Positions 1 to 5,877 of a stretch of 7,902 bases of DNA are shown here, in pieces; position 1 is the stretch's first letter, and every line of letters begins with the position of its first letter. This DNA is from an uncultured Dorea sp. Lineage in GTDB: Bacteria > Bacillota > Clostridia > Lachnospirales > Lachnospiraceae. Made by a program: the position numbers and the translations under genes. The notes under the pieces were generated by a model that did not search any database, was not told the origin of the DNA, and saw nothing but the letters and a program-made list of their open reading frames with translations. Where the stretch lies: positions 22,767 to 30,668 of the forward strand of contig CAJULU010000001.1 in assembly GCA_910587575.1 (NCBI GenBank), read 5' to 3'.

Positions 1-1835
1 ATCTCCCAGGCTACCGCCGTCTGTAATGTCTCATGCTCAGAACCCTGGATGATTTTCTGCGCCGTCTGCCCGGCGGTCTGATAATCGCCGGAGAGGTAGG
101 CGGATTTCATATGCTCTGCTAAAATGCAGTTGCGTAAAAGAAATCCGTCTATTAGATAGTCAGGCTGTATGCCGGAACCGGATAACTCTGGTATGGCTGG
201 CTGGTCTGGAGCCTGTGTTTCTGTCTGGGAAGAAGAGTCATCCGTCTTCAGCATGGTAAGCACTTTAAAAGCCATATCTAAAAACGGATCTTCATGAAAT
301 TCCATGCCCTTTGCAGCTTTCTCCTCTAGAAGATCTGCCGCCTCCTCAAGCTGGTGCATACAGCATTTGATTTTCACCTGCTCTGTCAGGAGAGTCCTGG
401 CAGTTTTATCCCGATTGGCGGGCGTATCCTGCATCGCCTGTTTCAGATATGCTTCAGCCTGCAGCAATTCTCCGGTCTTGCGTTTCACCACTGCCGCATA
501 TAGAAGAACCTGCCTGTAATCCTTAAGACGTCCGGCATCATAAAAAGCCTTTCCAGACTGTGCAATCTGTTCGTTCGCCTCTGTGACGCGTCCTAAGGTC
601 ATGAGATATTTTCCATAAATGAATCTTGCCTTTGGCGTCAGTTCACAGTGTGAATCTGAAAGCAGGCCAAACCATCGTTCCAGAGTTCCGTAAAGACGGT
701 CTTCCAAAATGGAATCTCCGGAAACCTCAATGACTGCCTGCACAATATCCAACGCTTTCCCGCGGCAGGCATACTCTGCCGCCTGGACTTTATCGTTGGT
801 CTTCAGAAGAAAATAAGCTGCCATCCGGAGAGCCTCCTGCTGTTCTTCCAAAGTCGTCTGGGACAGAAGGAACCGCTGAAAAATAGAATGGTAGCGGTAC
901 AGGCTGCTTCCTTCACCCAGAGTCTGGACGAAGAGCTGCTCGCTGACCAGATAGCGGAGCATACTTTCCGAGTTGTAGATTCCGGCCACCTTGTTGCAGA
1001 TGGAAGGGGTCATATAGTCCAGAACCGCTGTTCTGGTCAGAAACGTCTGGATGTCAAAGGGCAGCATTTTATAGACCCGGGTCATAAAATAGTCGGAGAC
1101 TTCCAGCTTGTCGCAGATATCCTTTAAAATCCTGACGGTAGCCCCCTTCTGCTGCTGTTTTAGCTGCAGCATAATCTGAGCGGTTCCTACCGGCCATCCT
1201 TCCGTATAGTCATAGATAAGTTTCGCACACTGTCCGGCCTCTGCCCCTGTATGTTTCAGAAGTTCTGCAATCTCTTCCTGTCGGAATTTCAACTCCTCCA
1301 TTCCGATACAGACAGCCCGTCCATTCTGGGTATATTTATCAAAAAAGGCGGGAAGAGAGCGTTTCTCTACGATGAACAGGCGTATTTTCCTGTCCATTGT
1401 CTCTATTAAGATATCCAGCAGATTGAAAATGTCCGGATTCGTGATTTCCTGAAAATCGTCCAGAATCACATTCAGAAAATCAATGTTTTCGTCCAGCCAT
1501 ATCACAAGCTGCTCCATAACAATGTCAATATTTTCCAGAAGGGGTACGGAAATGTGAAAATCTTCTCCGGGGTTACCCAGTGCGTGCCGGACGGATCTGG
1601 TAAAATTCTGGATAAAGGTCATGAGGTCATTGTCCGTATCGCTGATATTGTACCATGCGCTTTTCCCCGGGAAATTCCGTACATAATTGGCCAGGGCCTG
1701 TGTTTTCCCGTAACCTGCCCCGGCGTTTAACAGGATAATGTCCGCCTGCAGAGATGAAAGAAGGGCATCCGCTGTCCGTTCCGTATATCCCCTGTTTACG
1801 TTTGGTATCTGGATTTTGCTGTTTTCATTCTTCAT
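1..1835 (-). CDS. MalT-like LuxR-family regulator with STAND-type ATPase (C-terminus off the left edge)
   Basis: Open for 611 codons from ATG at 1835, preceded on the minus strand by AAAGGA about 10 nt upstream. The N-terminus carries a P-loop NTPase: Walker A GAGYGKT at residues 39-45 and Walker B VILDD at about 123-127. A motif HSIFQRFL at about 316-323 matches the H-x-x-F-x-x-FL signature that follows the ATPase in MalT-type STAND regulators. The remainder, to residue 611, is helical and Ala/Leu-rich like the TPR-type sensor region of that family. MalT-like proteins are about 800-900 residues long and end in a LuxR helix-turn-helix. That part would lie off the left edge, so DNA binding is inferred, not seen. 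These regulators are ATP- and ligand-dependent activators. The gene is divergent from the injection-system operon, with the control region between them, which makes it a plausible activator of that operon. It could instead serve genes to the left. Confidence 0.85.
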   Translation of the reverse strand, partial: MKNENSKIQIPNVNRGYTERTADALLSSLQADIILLNAGAGYGKTQALANYVRNFPGKSAWYNISDTDNDLMTFIQNFTRSVRHALGNPGEDFHISVPLLENIDIVMEQLVIWLDENIDFLNVILDDFQEITNPDIFNLLDILIETMDRKIRLFIVEKRSLPAFFDKYTQNGRAVCIGMEELKFRQEEIAELLKHTGAEAGQCAKLIYDYTEGWPVGTAQIMLQLKQQQKGATVRILKDICDKLEVSDYFMTRVYKMLPFDIQTFLTRTAVLDYMTPSICNKVAGIYNSESMLRYLVSEQLFVQTLGEGSSLYRYHSIFQRFLLSQTTLEEQQEALRMAAYFLLKTNDKVQAAEYACRGKALDIVQAVIEVSGDSILEDRLYGTLERWFGLLSDSHCELTPKARFIYGKYLMTLGRVTEANEQIAQSGKAFYDAGRLKDYRQVLLYAAVVKRKTGELLQAEAYLKQAMQDTPANRDKTARTLLTEQVKIKCCMHQLEEAADLLEEKAAKGMEFHEDPFLDMAFKVLTMLKTDDSSSQTETQAPDQPAIPELSGSGIQPDYLIDGFLLRNCILAEHMKSAYLSGDYQTAGQTAQKIIQGSEHETLQTAVAWE

Positions 1836-1880
1836 CAGTGGTCAGTCCTTTTTCTCTGTTGTTTTCCGATTTGCCTAAAT

Positions 1881-1909
1881 ATTATATATTATTTACAAAT
1901 ATTTTATGG
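1881..1909 (-). promoter_or_regulatory. Possible promoter of the ATPase regulator
   Basis: The minus strand has a perfect -10 box TATAAT (plus-strand 1881-1886), about 45 bp before the regulator's start codon. At 17-bp spacing the -35 position (1904-1909, CCATAA on the minus strand) is a poor match, so the promoter would be weak or activator-dependent. The surrounding DNA is very AT-rich, so a chance TATAAT is possible. Confidence 0.4.
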
Positions 1910-1953
1910 GGACGGCACCAATTATGAGGAATTTACACCATTTTTGCGGAATG

Positions 1954-1978
1954 AAAACAGGCGCCCTAAGGCGCCCTG
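1954..1978 (-). terminator. Intrinsic terminator of the 50-codon minus-strand gene
   Basis: Read on the minus strand, a GC-rich hairpin of 8 bp with one bulged G (arms CAGG(G)CGCC and GGCGCCTG, loop TTAG) is followed directly by TTTT. It begins 8 nt after the stop codon of the small gene at 1987-2139. It would limit read-through from that gene into the ATPase regulator's leader. On the plus strand no T-run follows the hairpin immediately, so it is read here as a one-way terminator. Confidence 0.7.
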
Positions 1979-1986
1979 GTCTGTAT

Positions 1987-2139
1987 TTAATTGTTTTTTT
2001 CGTCTGGCTCTGTGACTTCTAAAAGAATGGAATCAAATTCATTTTCAAGTTCCTCTCTTCTGTCTTGAGGTACAAGTTTTAACAGCTTCCTTACAAATAC
2101 AGTCAATCTGTTGATATACCGTAATTGTTTATCTGTCAT
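1987..2139 (-). CDS. Small charged protein of 50 residues, function unknown
   Basis: ATG at 2139 is preceded on the minus strand by AGGTGATG at a normal distance; the frame ends at TAA 1987-1989, giving 50 residues. The protein starts MTDKQLRYIN, has a basic, hydrophobic middle (FVRKLLKLV at 15-23) and an acidic C-terminus (REELENEFDSILLEV). It looks helical or short coiled-coil, with no signal peptide, cysteine or recognisable motif. I do not recognise the family. Its reality rests on its frame being bracketed by a good promoter (2188-2216), a good ribosome binding site and an intrinsic terminator (1954-1978), so it forms a self-contained transcription unit. Its place between the regulator and the sheath gene suggests a regulatory or adaptor role, but that is inference from position only. 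Confidence 0.68.
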   Translation of the reverse strand: MTDKQLRYINRLTVFVRKLLKLVPQDRREELENEFDSILLEVTEPDEKNN

Positions 2140-2187
2140 ATCATCACCTGCTTTCTGGGAAGGATTTTTGATTTCGTATTTGTTTTA

Positions 2188-2216
2188 ATTATAGCAATCA
2201 ATGTCAATGATGTAAA
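2188..2216 (-). promoter_or_regulatory. Sigma-A type promoter for the 50-codon gene
   Basis: On the minus strand, TTTACA (2211-2216) and TATAAT (2188-2193) are separated by exactly 17 bp. This is one mismatch from the -35 consensus with a perfect -10. The predicted start near 2181 gives a leader of about 40 nt containing the AGGTGATG ribosome binding site. It is the best promoter match in the window. Confidence 0.7.
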
Positions 2217-2270
2217 GTCTTTTGGAATTTCTGGTCCGCCCTGTTTATTTTTTTTGCAAATTTTGTCGAA

Positions 2271-2306
2271 TTGTTTAGAATTTTGTTTAGTGTCTTGTTT
2301 TATACT
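2271..2306 (+). promoter_or_regulatory. Putative promoter/operator of the structural operon
   Basis: A -10-like TATACT (2301-2306) lies 84 bp before the sheath gene. No good -35 lies 16-18 bp upstream of it. In that place TTGTTT occurs three times at an exact 12-bp period, starting at 2271, 2283 and 2295; the first two extend to TTGTTTAG. A weak -35 overlain by direct repeats is what an activator-dependent promoter would look like. The region is T-rich, so chance repetition is a real alternative. No other convincing plus-strand promoter was found before the operon. Confidence 0.35.
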
Positions 2307-2334
2307 TGCAAGAGAAGTAAAGTTTTTGACCAGG

Positions 2335-2397
2335 AAAGGAGGTAGCCGGCATTAGCAGCACAGATGCGGCTGACTAATGTTGGGAGATTATGGCTGA
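2335..2397 (+). promoter_or_regulatory. Sheath leader: perfect Shine-Dalgarno, hairpin and short ORF overlapping the sheath start
   Basis: AAAGGAGGT (2335-2343) is a near-perfect Shine-Dalgarno but lies 46 nt before the sheath ATG. Immediately after it is a hairpin: AGCC 2344-2347 with GGCT 2368-2371, and GCAT 2349-2352 with ATGC 2364-2367, with one bulged G and an 11-nt loop. Five nt beyond the hairpin is ATG 2377, opening a six-codon frame (MLGDYG) whose TGA ends at 2397 and overlaps the sheath ATG by 8 nt. The sheath's own Shine-Dalgarno, GGGAG (2382-2386), is only 3 nt from its ATG. A hairpin-bridged start followed by translational coupling would explain the layout. The sequence elements are visible; the mechanism is inference. 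Confidence 0.45.
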
Positions 2398-4126
2398 ATA
2401 TTTATCACCAGGCGTATATGTAGAGGAATTTGATTCGGGCGGAAAACCGATGGAAGGCGTTGGTACAAGTACAGCCGGATTCATCGGCCTTGCGGAGAGA
2501 GGCCCGGCGGAAGGTGTTCCGCAGCTTGTAACCAATTTTGCAGATTTTAAGAGGAAATTCGGCGGATATCTGTCTGAAAACGAGTTTGGGGAATACCGGT
2601 TTCTTGCCTATGCGGTGGAGCATTTCTTTGTAAACGGCGGTTCCCGCTGTTTCATTTCCCGTGTGGCCCCAAGCGACGCAAGGCCTGCGCATGCAAAGGT
2701 TCCCGCACAGGATTCTGTCCTCAGGGTACGGGCGAAGAACCCGGGGTTATGGGGCAACAGTATGAGTATCGTGGTAACGCCTGCAAGCAAGGCGAAGACC
2801 CAGATCCTTGAGGAACTTGATACGGCGGACGGGAAACAGTACTCCGTAAAAAGTTCCGTGGGCTTCAATCCGGGGGACGTGGTTGTATACAAGGACATGA
2901 CCAGTGTAGTTTACAACCGTGTCGTAAAGAGCCAGGACAACATCATCGTATTCGAGAAGGAATTTGAGCAGGACGTGGTGGACAAGAACCTGCTTCCGAA
3001 CAAGGTAATTTCTACCTGTGAGTTTAATCTGGAAGTGAAGTATGACGACATCGTGGAGTTTTACGAGAATCTGTCCTTTAACGTGGCGATTCCGAACTAC
3101 ATCGAGAAGAAGACGGCGAAATCAGACCTGATTATAGCGGAGTATATCGGCAACAGGAAGAGCGAGGCCACCGCACCGTTTGATGAGATTGCAGGGGAAG
3201 ACCCGGAGAAGGCTTTCTGCGTAATTGCGTTAAAGGGCGGCAGCAATGGCTCTGTGTCCAATATCAGTGCGGCAGATTTTATCGGCGTAGACAAGGGTGC
3301 AGGAAAACGTACCGGAATCCAGTCATTTCTGGACAATGACAGCGTGTCCATCATGGCTGTTCCGGGCGTGGTAGACCCCAATGTACAGCTTATGCTGGTT
3401 GCCCACTGCGAGAACCTTGCCAGCCGGTTTGCGGTTCTGGATATGCCGAGAAATGCCAAGAAGATGGACGACATCATTGGCCACAGGGAGATTGTGGACA
3501 GCAATTATGCTGCCATGTACCATCCGTGGCTTGAGGTATTTGACCCGCTGGATAAGAAGAATATGGCAATCCCGCCTTCAGGCTCCGTGATCGGAATCTA
3601 TGCCAGAAGCGACAATTCCAGGGGTGTACATAAGGCTCCGGCAAATGAGACGGTAAGGGCGTGCGTAGGGCTGGACTGCCAGTTTAACAAGGGCGAGCAG
3701 GATATCCTGAACCCTAAGGGCGTCAATCTGATCCGTTCCTTCCCGGGACAGGGAATCCGCGTCTGGGGCGCACGCACGGCCAGCAGCGACCCGAGCTGGA
3801 AGTACATCAACGTCCGCCGTCTGTTTATCTTCATTGAGGAGAGTATCAAGGCGAACACCAACTGGGCCGTGTTTGAGCCAAATGACGAGGTTCTGTGGGT
3901 ACGGGTTAAACGGACTATCGACGTATTCCTGACAGGACTGTGGAGGTCCGGGGCTCTTGCGGGCTCTGCGCCGTCTGATGCGTTTTTCGTAAACTGCGGC
4001 AGGAACACCATGAGCCAGGATGATATTGATAACGGAAGGCTGATCTGCGTGATCGGAGTCGCACCTGTGAAACCGGCTGAATTTGTAATCTTCAGGATTT
4101 CTCAGAAGACGGGCGATTCCATGTAA
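2390..4126 (+). CDS. Contractile tail sheath protein of an Afp/PVC-like injection system
   Basis: This 578-residue protein polymerises around the inner tube and contracts to drive it into a target. The N-terminus has the sheath-family signature PGVYVEE (residues 7-13), followed by a T-S-T-A-G-F-I-G-L stretch near 26-34. Residues of about 95-330 are a variable, probably surface-exposed insertion. The conserved C-terminal sheath domain begins near 457 (RVWGARTAS) and continues through NVRRLFIFIEESI, the Phe/Trp-rich helix GLWRSGALAG, and the final strand after NGRLICVIGVAP. This terminal strand normally links neighbouring subunits. An in-frame TAA at 2375 rules out an upstream start. The length and lack of neighbouring capsid genes fit extracellular injection systems, though a prophage tail is not strictly excluded. 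Only one sheath gene is seen here, whereas Afp encodes three. Confidence 0.95.
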   Translation: MAEYLSPGVYVEEFDSGGKPMEGVGTSTAGFIGLAERGPAEGVPQLVTNFADFKRKFGGYLSENEFGEYRFLAYAVEHFFVNGGSRCFISRVAPSDARPAHAKVPAQDSVLRVRAKNPGLWGNSMSIVVTPASKAKTQILEELDTADGKQYSVKSSVGFNPGDVVVYKDMTSVVYNRVVKSQDNIIVFEKEFEQDVVDKNLLPNKVISTCEFNLEVKYDDIVEFYENLSFNVAIPNYIEKKTAKSDLIIAEYIGNRKSEATAPFDEIAGEDPEKAFCVIALKGGSNGSVSNISAADFIGVDKGAGKRTGIQSFLDNDSVSIMAVPGVVDPNVQLMLVAHCENLASRFAVLDMPRNAKKMDDIIGHREIVDSNYAAMYHPWLEVFDPLDKKNMAIPPSGSVIGIYARSDNSRGVHKAPANETVRACVGLDCQFNKGEQDILNPKGVNLIRSFPGQGIRVWGARTASSDPSWKYINVRRLFIFIEESIKANTNWAVFEPNDEVLWVRVKRTIDVFLTGLWRSGALAGSAPSDAFFVNCGRNTMSQDDIDNGRLICVIGVAPVKPAEFVIFRISQKTGDSM

Positions 4127-4172
4127 ATGCTATCTGAAAATATAATTCGTCAGAAAGGAGCGTTGTGAAAAG

Positions 4173-4598
4173 ATGGCAAGTACTCCATATGGAAAGTTTA
4201 GATATAAGGTGGAAATTGACGGCCTGGAGGCAGGAGGCTTCTCTGAGGCATCCGGGTTTGATGCGTCAATTGATGTGATTGAGTACCGCGAGGGTGACAT
4301 GGTGCAGACGCCGCTGAAACTCCCGGGACTGAAAAAGTATGGAAATATTACTCTGAAACAGGGCGTTGCAGACTCCATGGTTATGTATGAGTGGATGATT
4401 GCAGGCGTGGAAGGTGAAGTGGAGCGTAAGACAATCACCATTACCATTCTGGATGAGGCAGAGACTGCGACTGCGTCCTGGCAGGTAATCAATGCATGGC
4501 CGGCGAAATATACGGCGCCGGATTTCAATGCGACAGCTTCAGAGGTTGCCATTGAGACTCTTGAGATTGCCCATGAGGGAATGACAAGAGTGTCATAG
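4173..4598 (+). CDS. Inner tube protein (T4 gp19-like), main tube subunit
   Basis: This 141-residue protein matches the gp19-like tube family in length and pattern. It starts MASTPYGKFRYKVEIDG, continues with the conserved G-F-S-E-A-S-G segment (residues 22-28), an acidic E-Y-R-E-G-D loop, and the family's K-Y-G-N-I-T-L-K-Q-G strand (about 55-64). It ends in a strand containing E-T-L-E-I-A-H-E-G. Tube subunits form hexameric rings that stack into the rigid needle inside the sheath. AAAGGAG at 4154-4160 precedes the ATG by 12 nt; no closer in-frame start exists. It follows the sheath by 46 bp and is probably cotranscribed with it. As the likely major tube subunit it should be made in large amounts, which fits the long hairpin directly downstream of its stop codon. 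Confidence 0.93.
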   Translation: MASTPYGKFRYKVEIDGLEAGGFSEASGFDASIDVIEYREGDMVQTPLKLPGLKKYGNITLKQGVADSMVMYEWMIAGVEGEVERKTITITILDEAETATASWQVINAWPAKYTAPDFNATASEVAIETLEIAHEGMTRVS

Positions 4599-4609
4599 AG
4601 ATCATAATG

Positions 4610-4669
4610 AGATGAGGCTTTGGACAGTCTGGGAGTGCTTTTTCAGAGAGTGGTCAAAGCTTCTCATCT
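4610..4669 (+). terminator. Intercistronic hairpin after the tube gene (attenuator or mRNA-stabilising element)
   Basis: AGATGAG (4610-4616) pairs with CTCATCT (4663-4669), and GCTTTG (4617-4622) pairs with CAAAGC (4655-4660), with two unpaired T between them; the stem can extend a few pairs further. The loop is about 30 nt and only TTT-A follows, so it is a poor classical terminator. It begins 12 nt after the tube stop, in a 170-bp gap that is otherwise without a convincing gene. It could reduce read-through or protect the 3' end of a sheath-tube mRNA, letting these abundant proteins exceed the downstream ones. Confidence 0.45.
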
Positions 4670-4768
4670 TTACAGATATGCAGGCGCAGGGTGTCGGGAA
4701 ATCATGAATGATTGCAGAAAGAACGCATTTCCCGGCAGACCTGGAGCCGGAAAGCAAAGGTAAGAAGG

Positions 4769-5137
4769 ATGTTTGAGACAGAATTTTCTTTTGTTCTGCC
4801 AAAAGGATATATGGACAGGGACGGAAATCTCCATAAAGAAGGAAAAATGCGTCTGGCTACGGCGGCGGACGAGATCATACCTCTTCGTGACCCAAGGGTG
4901 CAGCAGAATCCGGGATATCTGGTAATTATCCTGCTCTCCCGGGTCATCACAAGCCTTGGGACCATGCCCGCCGTAGATACCAAAGTCATCGAGGGGCTTT
5001 ATACACCGGATCTGGCATATCTGCAGGATTTGTATGAGCGTGTGAACCAGGCGGAGGTTCCGGTTTACCGCACCGTCTGCCCTCATTGCGGGGAGGAGAT
5101 ACAGGTTCCGGTAAATTTTATGGAAGCCGGGCTATAA
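4769..5137 (+). CDS. Tail assembly protein (P2 gpE / Mu gp41-like chaperone), zero-frame product
   Basis: This 122-residue protein resembles the assembly proteins found after tube genes in extracellular injection systems. It has an N-terminal F-x-F-V-L-P-K-G-Y segment (residues 7-14), a conserved core with M-R-L-A-T-A-A-D-E-I (27-36) and L-R-D-P-R-V (39-44), then helices containing ILLSRVITSLG (54-64) and LAYLQDLYERVN (82-93). The C-terminus has CPHC (104-107), half of a zinc ribbon, with no second cysteine pair. Its position after the tube gene and its frame overlap with a short downstream reading frame parallel the tail chaperone pairs gpE/E+E' of P2 and 41/42 of Mu. ATG 4769 is chosen because AAAGG lies 8 nt upstream and the typical family sequence starts there; upstream in-frame ATG 4712 lacks both. 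Family assignment is from pattern memory, without a search. Confidence 0.75.
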   Translation: MFETEFSFVLPKGYMDRDGNLHKEGKMRLATAADEIIPLRDPRVQQNPGYLVIILLSRVITSLGTMPAVDTKVIEGLYTPDLAYLQDLYERVNQAEVPVYRTVCPHCGEEIQVPVNFMEAGL

Positions 5138-5150
5138 ATCTATATCCGGC
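5092..5150 (+). promoter_or_regulatory. Candidate -1 programmed ribosomal frameshift signal
   Basis: Three elements line up. GGAGG/AGGAG (5092-5098) is an internal Shine-Dalgarno 14 nt upstream of the slippery site, a spacing known to stimulate -1 shifts. A_AAT_TTT (5113-5119) is a canonical X_XXY_YYZ heptamer in the assembly-protein frame. After a 6-nt spacer comes a stem-loop: GCCGG (5126-5130) pairs with CCGGC (5146-5150), with a possible inner TATA/TATA helix around an AATC loop. The zero-frame stop TAA (5135-5137) lies inside the hairpin. A -1 shift joins residue 117 of the assembly protein to the frame ending at 5319. All elements are directly visible; use in vivo is inference. Confidence 0.75.
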
Positions 5151-5319
5151 GGACAAAATCTATGAGGAAGCGGCGTTTGTCGCCTACTATGTACATTGGA
5201 GCAGGGATGACGTGCTGAACCTTACCCATGGCGAACGTCTCAGGTGGTGTAAGGAGATTTCCAATATCAACAGAAAGATCAGCCGTGAGCCACCGAAAAA
5301 TGACATTTTCAAGATATAG
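5119..5319 (+). CDS. -1-frame extension of the assembly protein (DUF6760 / P2 gpE'-like)
   Basis: From the slip site this frame adds 66 residues, giving a 183-residue fusion with the upstream protein (encoded from 4769). The core, YPADKIYEEAAFVAYYVHW followed by L-N-L-T-H-G-E-R-L-R-W, resembles the short DUF6760 proteins of injection-system loci. It also fits the pattern of P2 gpE' (hydrophobic stretch, HW, then L-T-x-x-E-x-x-x-W), which is itself made only by -1 frameshifting. Independent initiation looks unlikely. The only upstream start in this frame is TTG 5086, which has no Shine-Dalgarno and would begin inside the upstream coding sequence; the next candidate, a GTG, would cut the core domain. 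The likely role is a low-abundance, long form of the tail chaperone that helps tube assembly. The C-terminus (REPPKNDIFKI) is polar. DUF6760 is named from memory. Confidence 0.7.
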   Translation, partial: YGSRAINLYPADKIYEEAAFVAYYVHWSRDDVLNLTHGERLRWCKEISNINRKISREPPKNDIFKI

Positions 5320-5391
5320 GCGGATGTGGTTTCAGACAGGGAAAATGTCGGCTAAGCGAAATGGCGGCAATACAGATCAAGGTGAATAGAG

Positions 5392-5832
5392 ATGTCAATA
5401 CAGAATAATCTGGCGAAAAGAACAAAGTTTAATGTGATTTTAGACGGCATGCCCCTGGGGTTTTCCAAGGTGTCTAATATCTCCGCTACTATGGAATTTG
5501 AGACGGTGGTGGAGGGAGGCGTCAACGACCGGGTTCATTATCTGCCAAAGCCCCGACAGTCCATGGACAAGCTGGTCCTGGAATACGGGATTGCCAGCGG
5601 GGAGCTGCTGCGTACTACTCTCACAGCAGGATATGAGCTTAAGAATGGCATTATCATTATGGTCATGCCGGATTCGGGTGCAGTTCCCACTGCCACTTAC
5701 CAGGCAAACTGGGGAATCGTGACGAAGTGGGAGATTGACACGCTGGATGCCACAAGCAGCGGGCTGCTGATTAAGAAGATTGAGGTTTCCCACAACGGAT
5801 TATCAGAGACAATCAATAAACTCGGACTGTAA
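5392..5832 (+). CDS. Second tube-family protein (Afp5/Pvc5-like, tube initiator or baseplate junction)
   Basis: This 146-residue protein has the gp19-like tube fold pattern. K-F-N-V-I-L-D-G (residues 12-19) aligns with F-R-Y-K-V-E-I-D-G in the first tube protein, G-F-S-K-V-S-N-I with G-F-S-E-A-S-G-F, and the final strand I-K-K-I-E-V-S-H-N-G-L-S matches L-E-I-A-H-E-G-M. The two are otherwise clearly diverged, so this is an old paralogue and not a recent copy. In Afp and PVC the tube paralogue encoded downstream of the sheath genes forms the specialised ring joining tube and spike/baseplate; the same role is inferred here. AAGGTGA (5379-5385) stands 6 nt before the ATG. It is 72 bp downstream of the frameshift extension and 45 bp upstream of the next gene, consistent with one operon. 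Confidence 0.9.
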   Translation: MSIQNNLAKRTKFNVILDGMPLGFSKVSNISATMEFETVVEGGVNDRVHYLPKPRQSMDKLVLEYGIASGELLRTTLTAGYELKNGIIIMVMPDSGAVPTATYQANWGIVTKWEIDTLDATSSGLLIKKIEVSHNGLSETINKLGL

Positions 5833-5877
5833 AAACAGATAAGAATATACTGATCATTCCATACCGGAGGGAGTTCT

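Noticed and set aside
888..1127. Plus-strand frame of 79 codons
   Set aside because: Antisense to the ATPase regulator, whose Walker motifs and continuous frame establish the coding strand.
2125..2355. Plus-strand frame of 76 codons before the sheath gene
   Set aside because: It covers AT-rich control DNA, has no Shine-Dalgarno, opposes the better-supported 50-codon minus-strand gene, and its Phe/Ile/Cys-rich composition reflects T-rich sequence.
4712..4768. Upstream ATG 4712 as start of the assembly protein (19 extra residues)
   Set aside because: No ribosome binding site, and the added residues are basic and unlike the family start, whereas ATG 4769 has AAAGG at 8 nt and begins at the conserved region.
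5086..5118. TTG 5086 as an independent start for the DUF6760-like protein
   Set aside because: No Shine-Dalgarno precedes it, and the residues it would add overlap the upstream gene in a Gly/Arg-rich stretch unlike the family; the frameshift explanation fits better.
5345..5389. 14-codon ORF (starting MSAKRNGG) just before the second tube gene
   Set aside because: Very short, with a poorly spaced AGGG before the ATG; likely chance, since the AAGGTGA inside it already serves the second tube gene.
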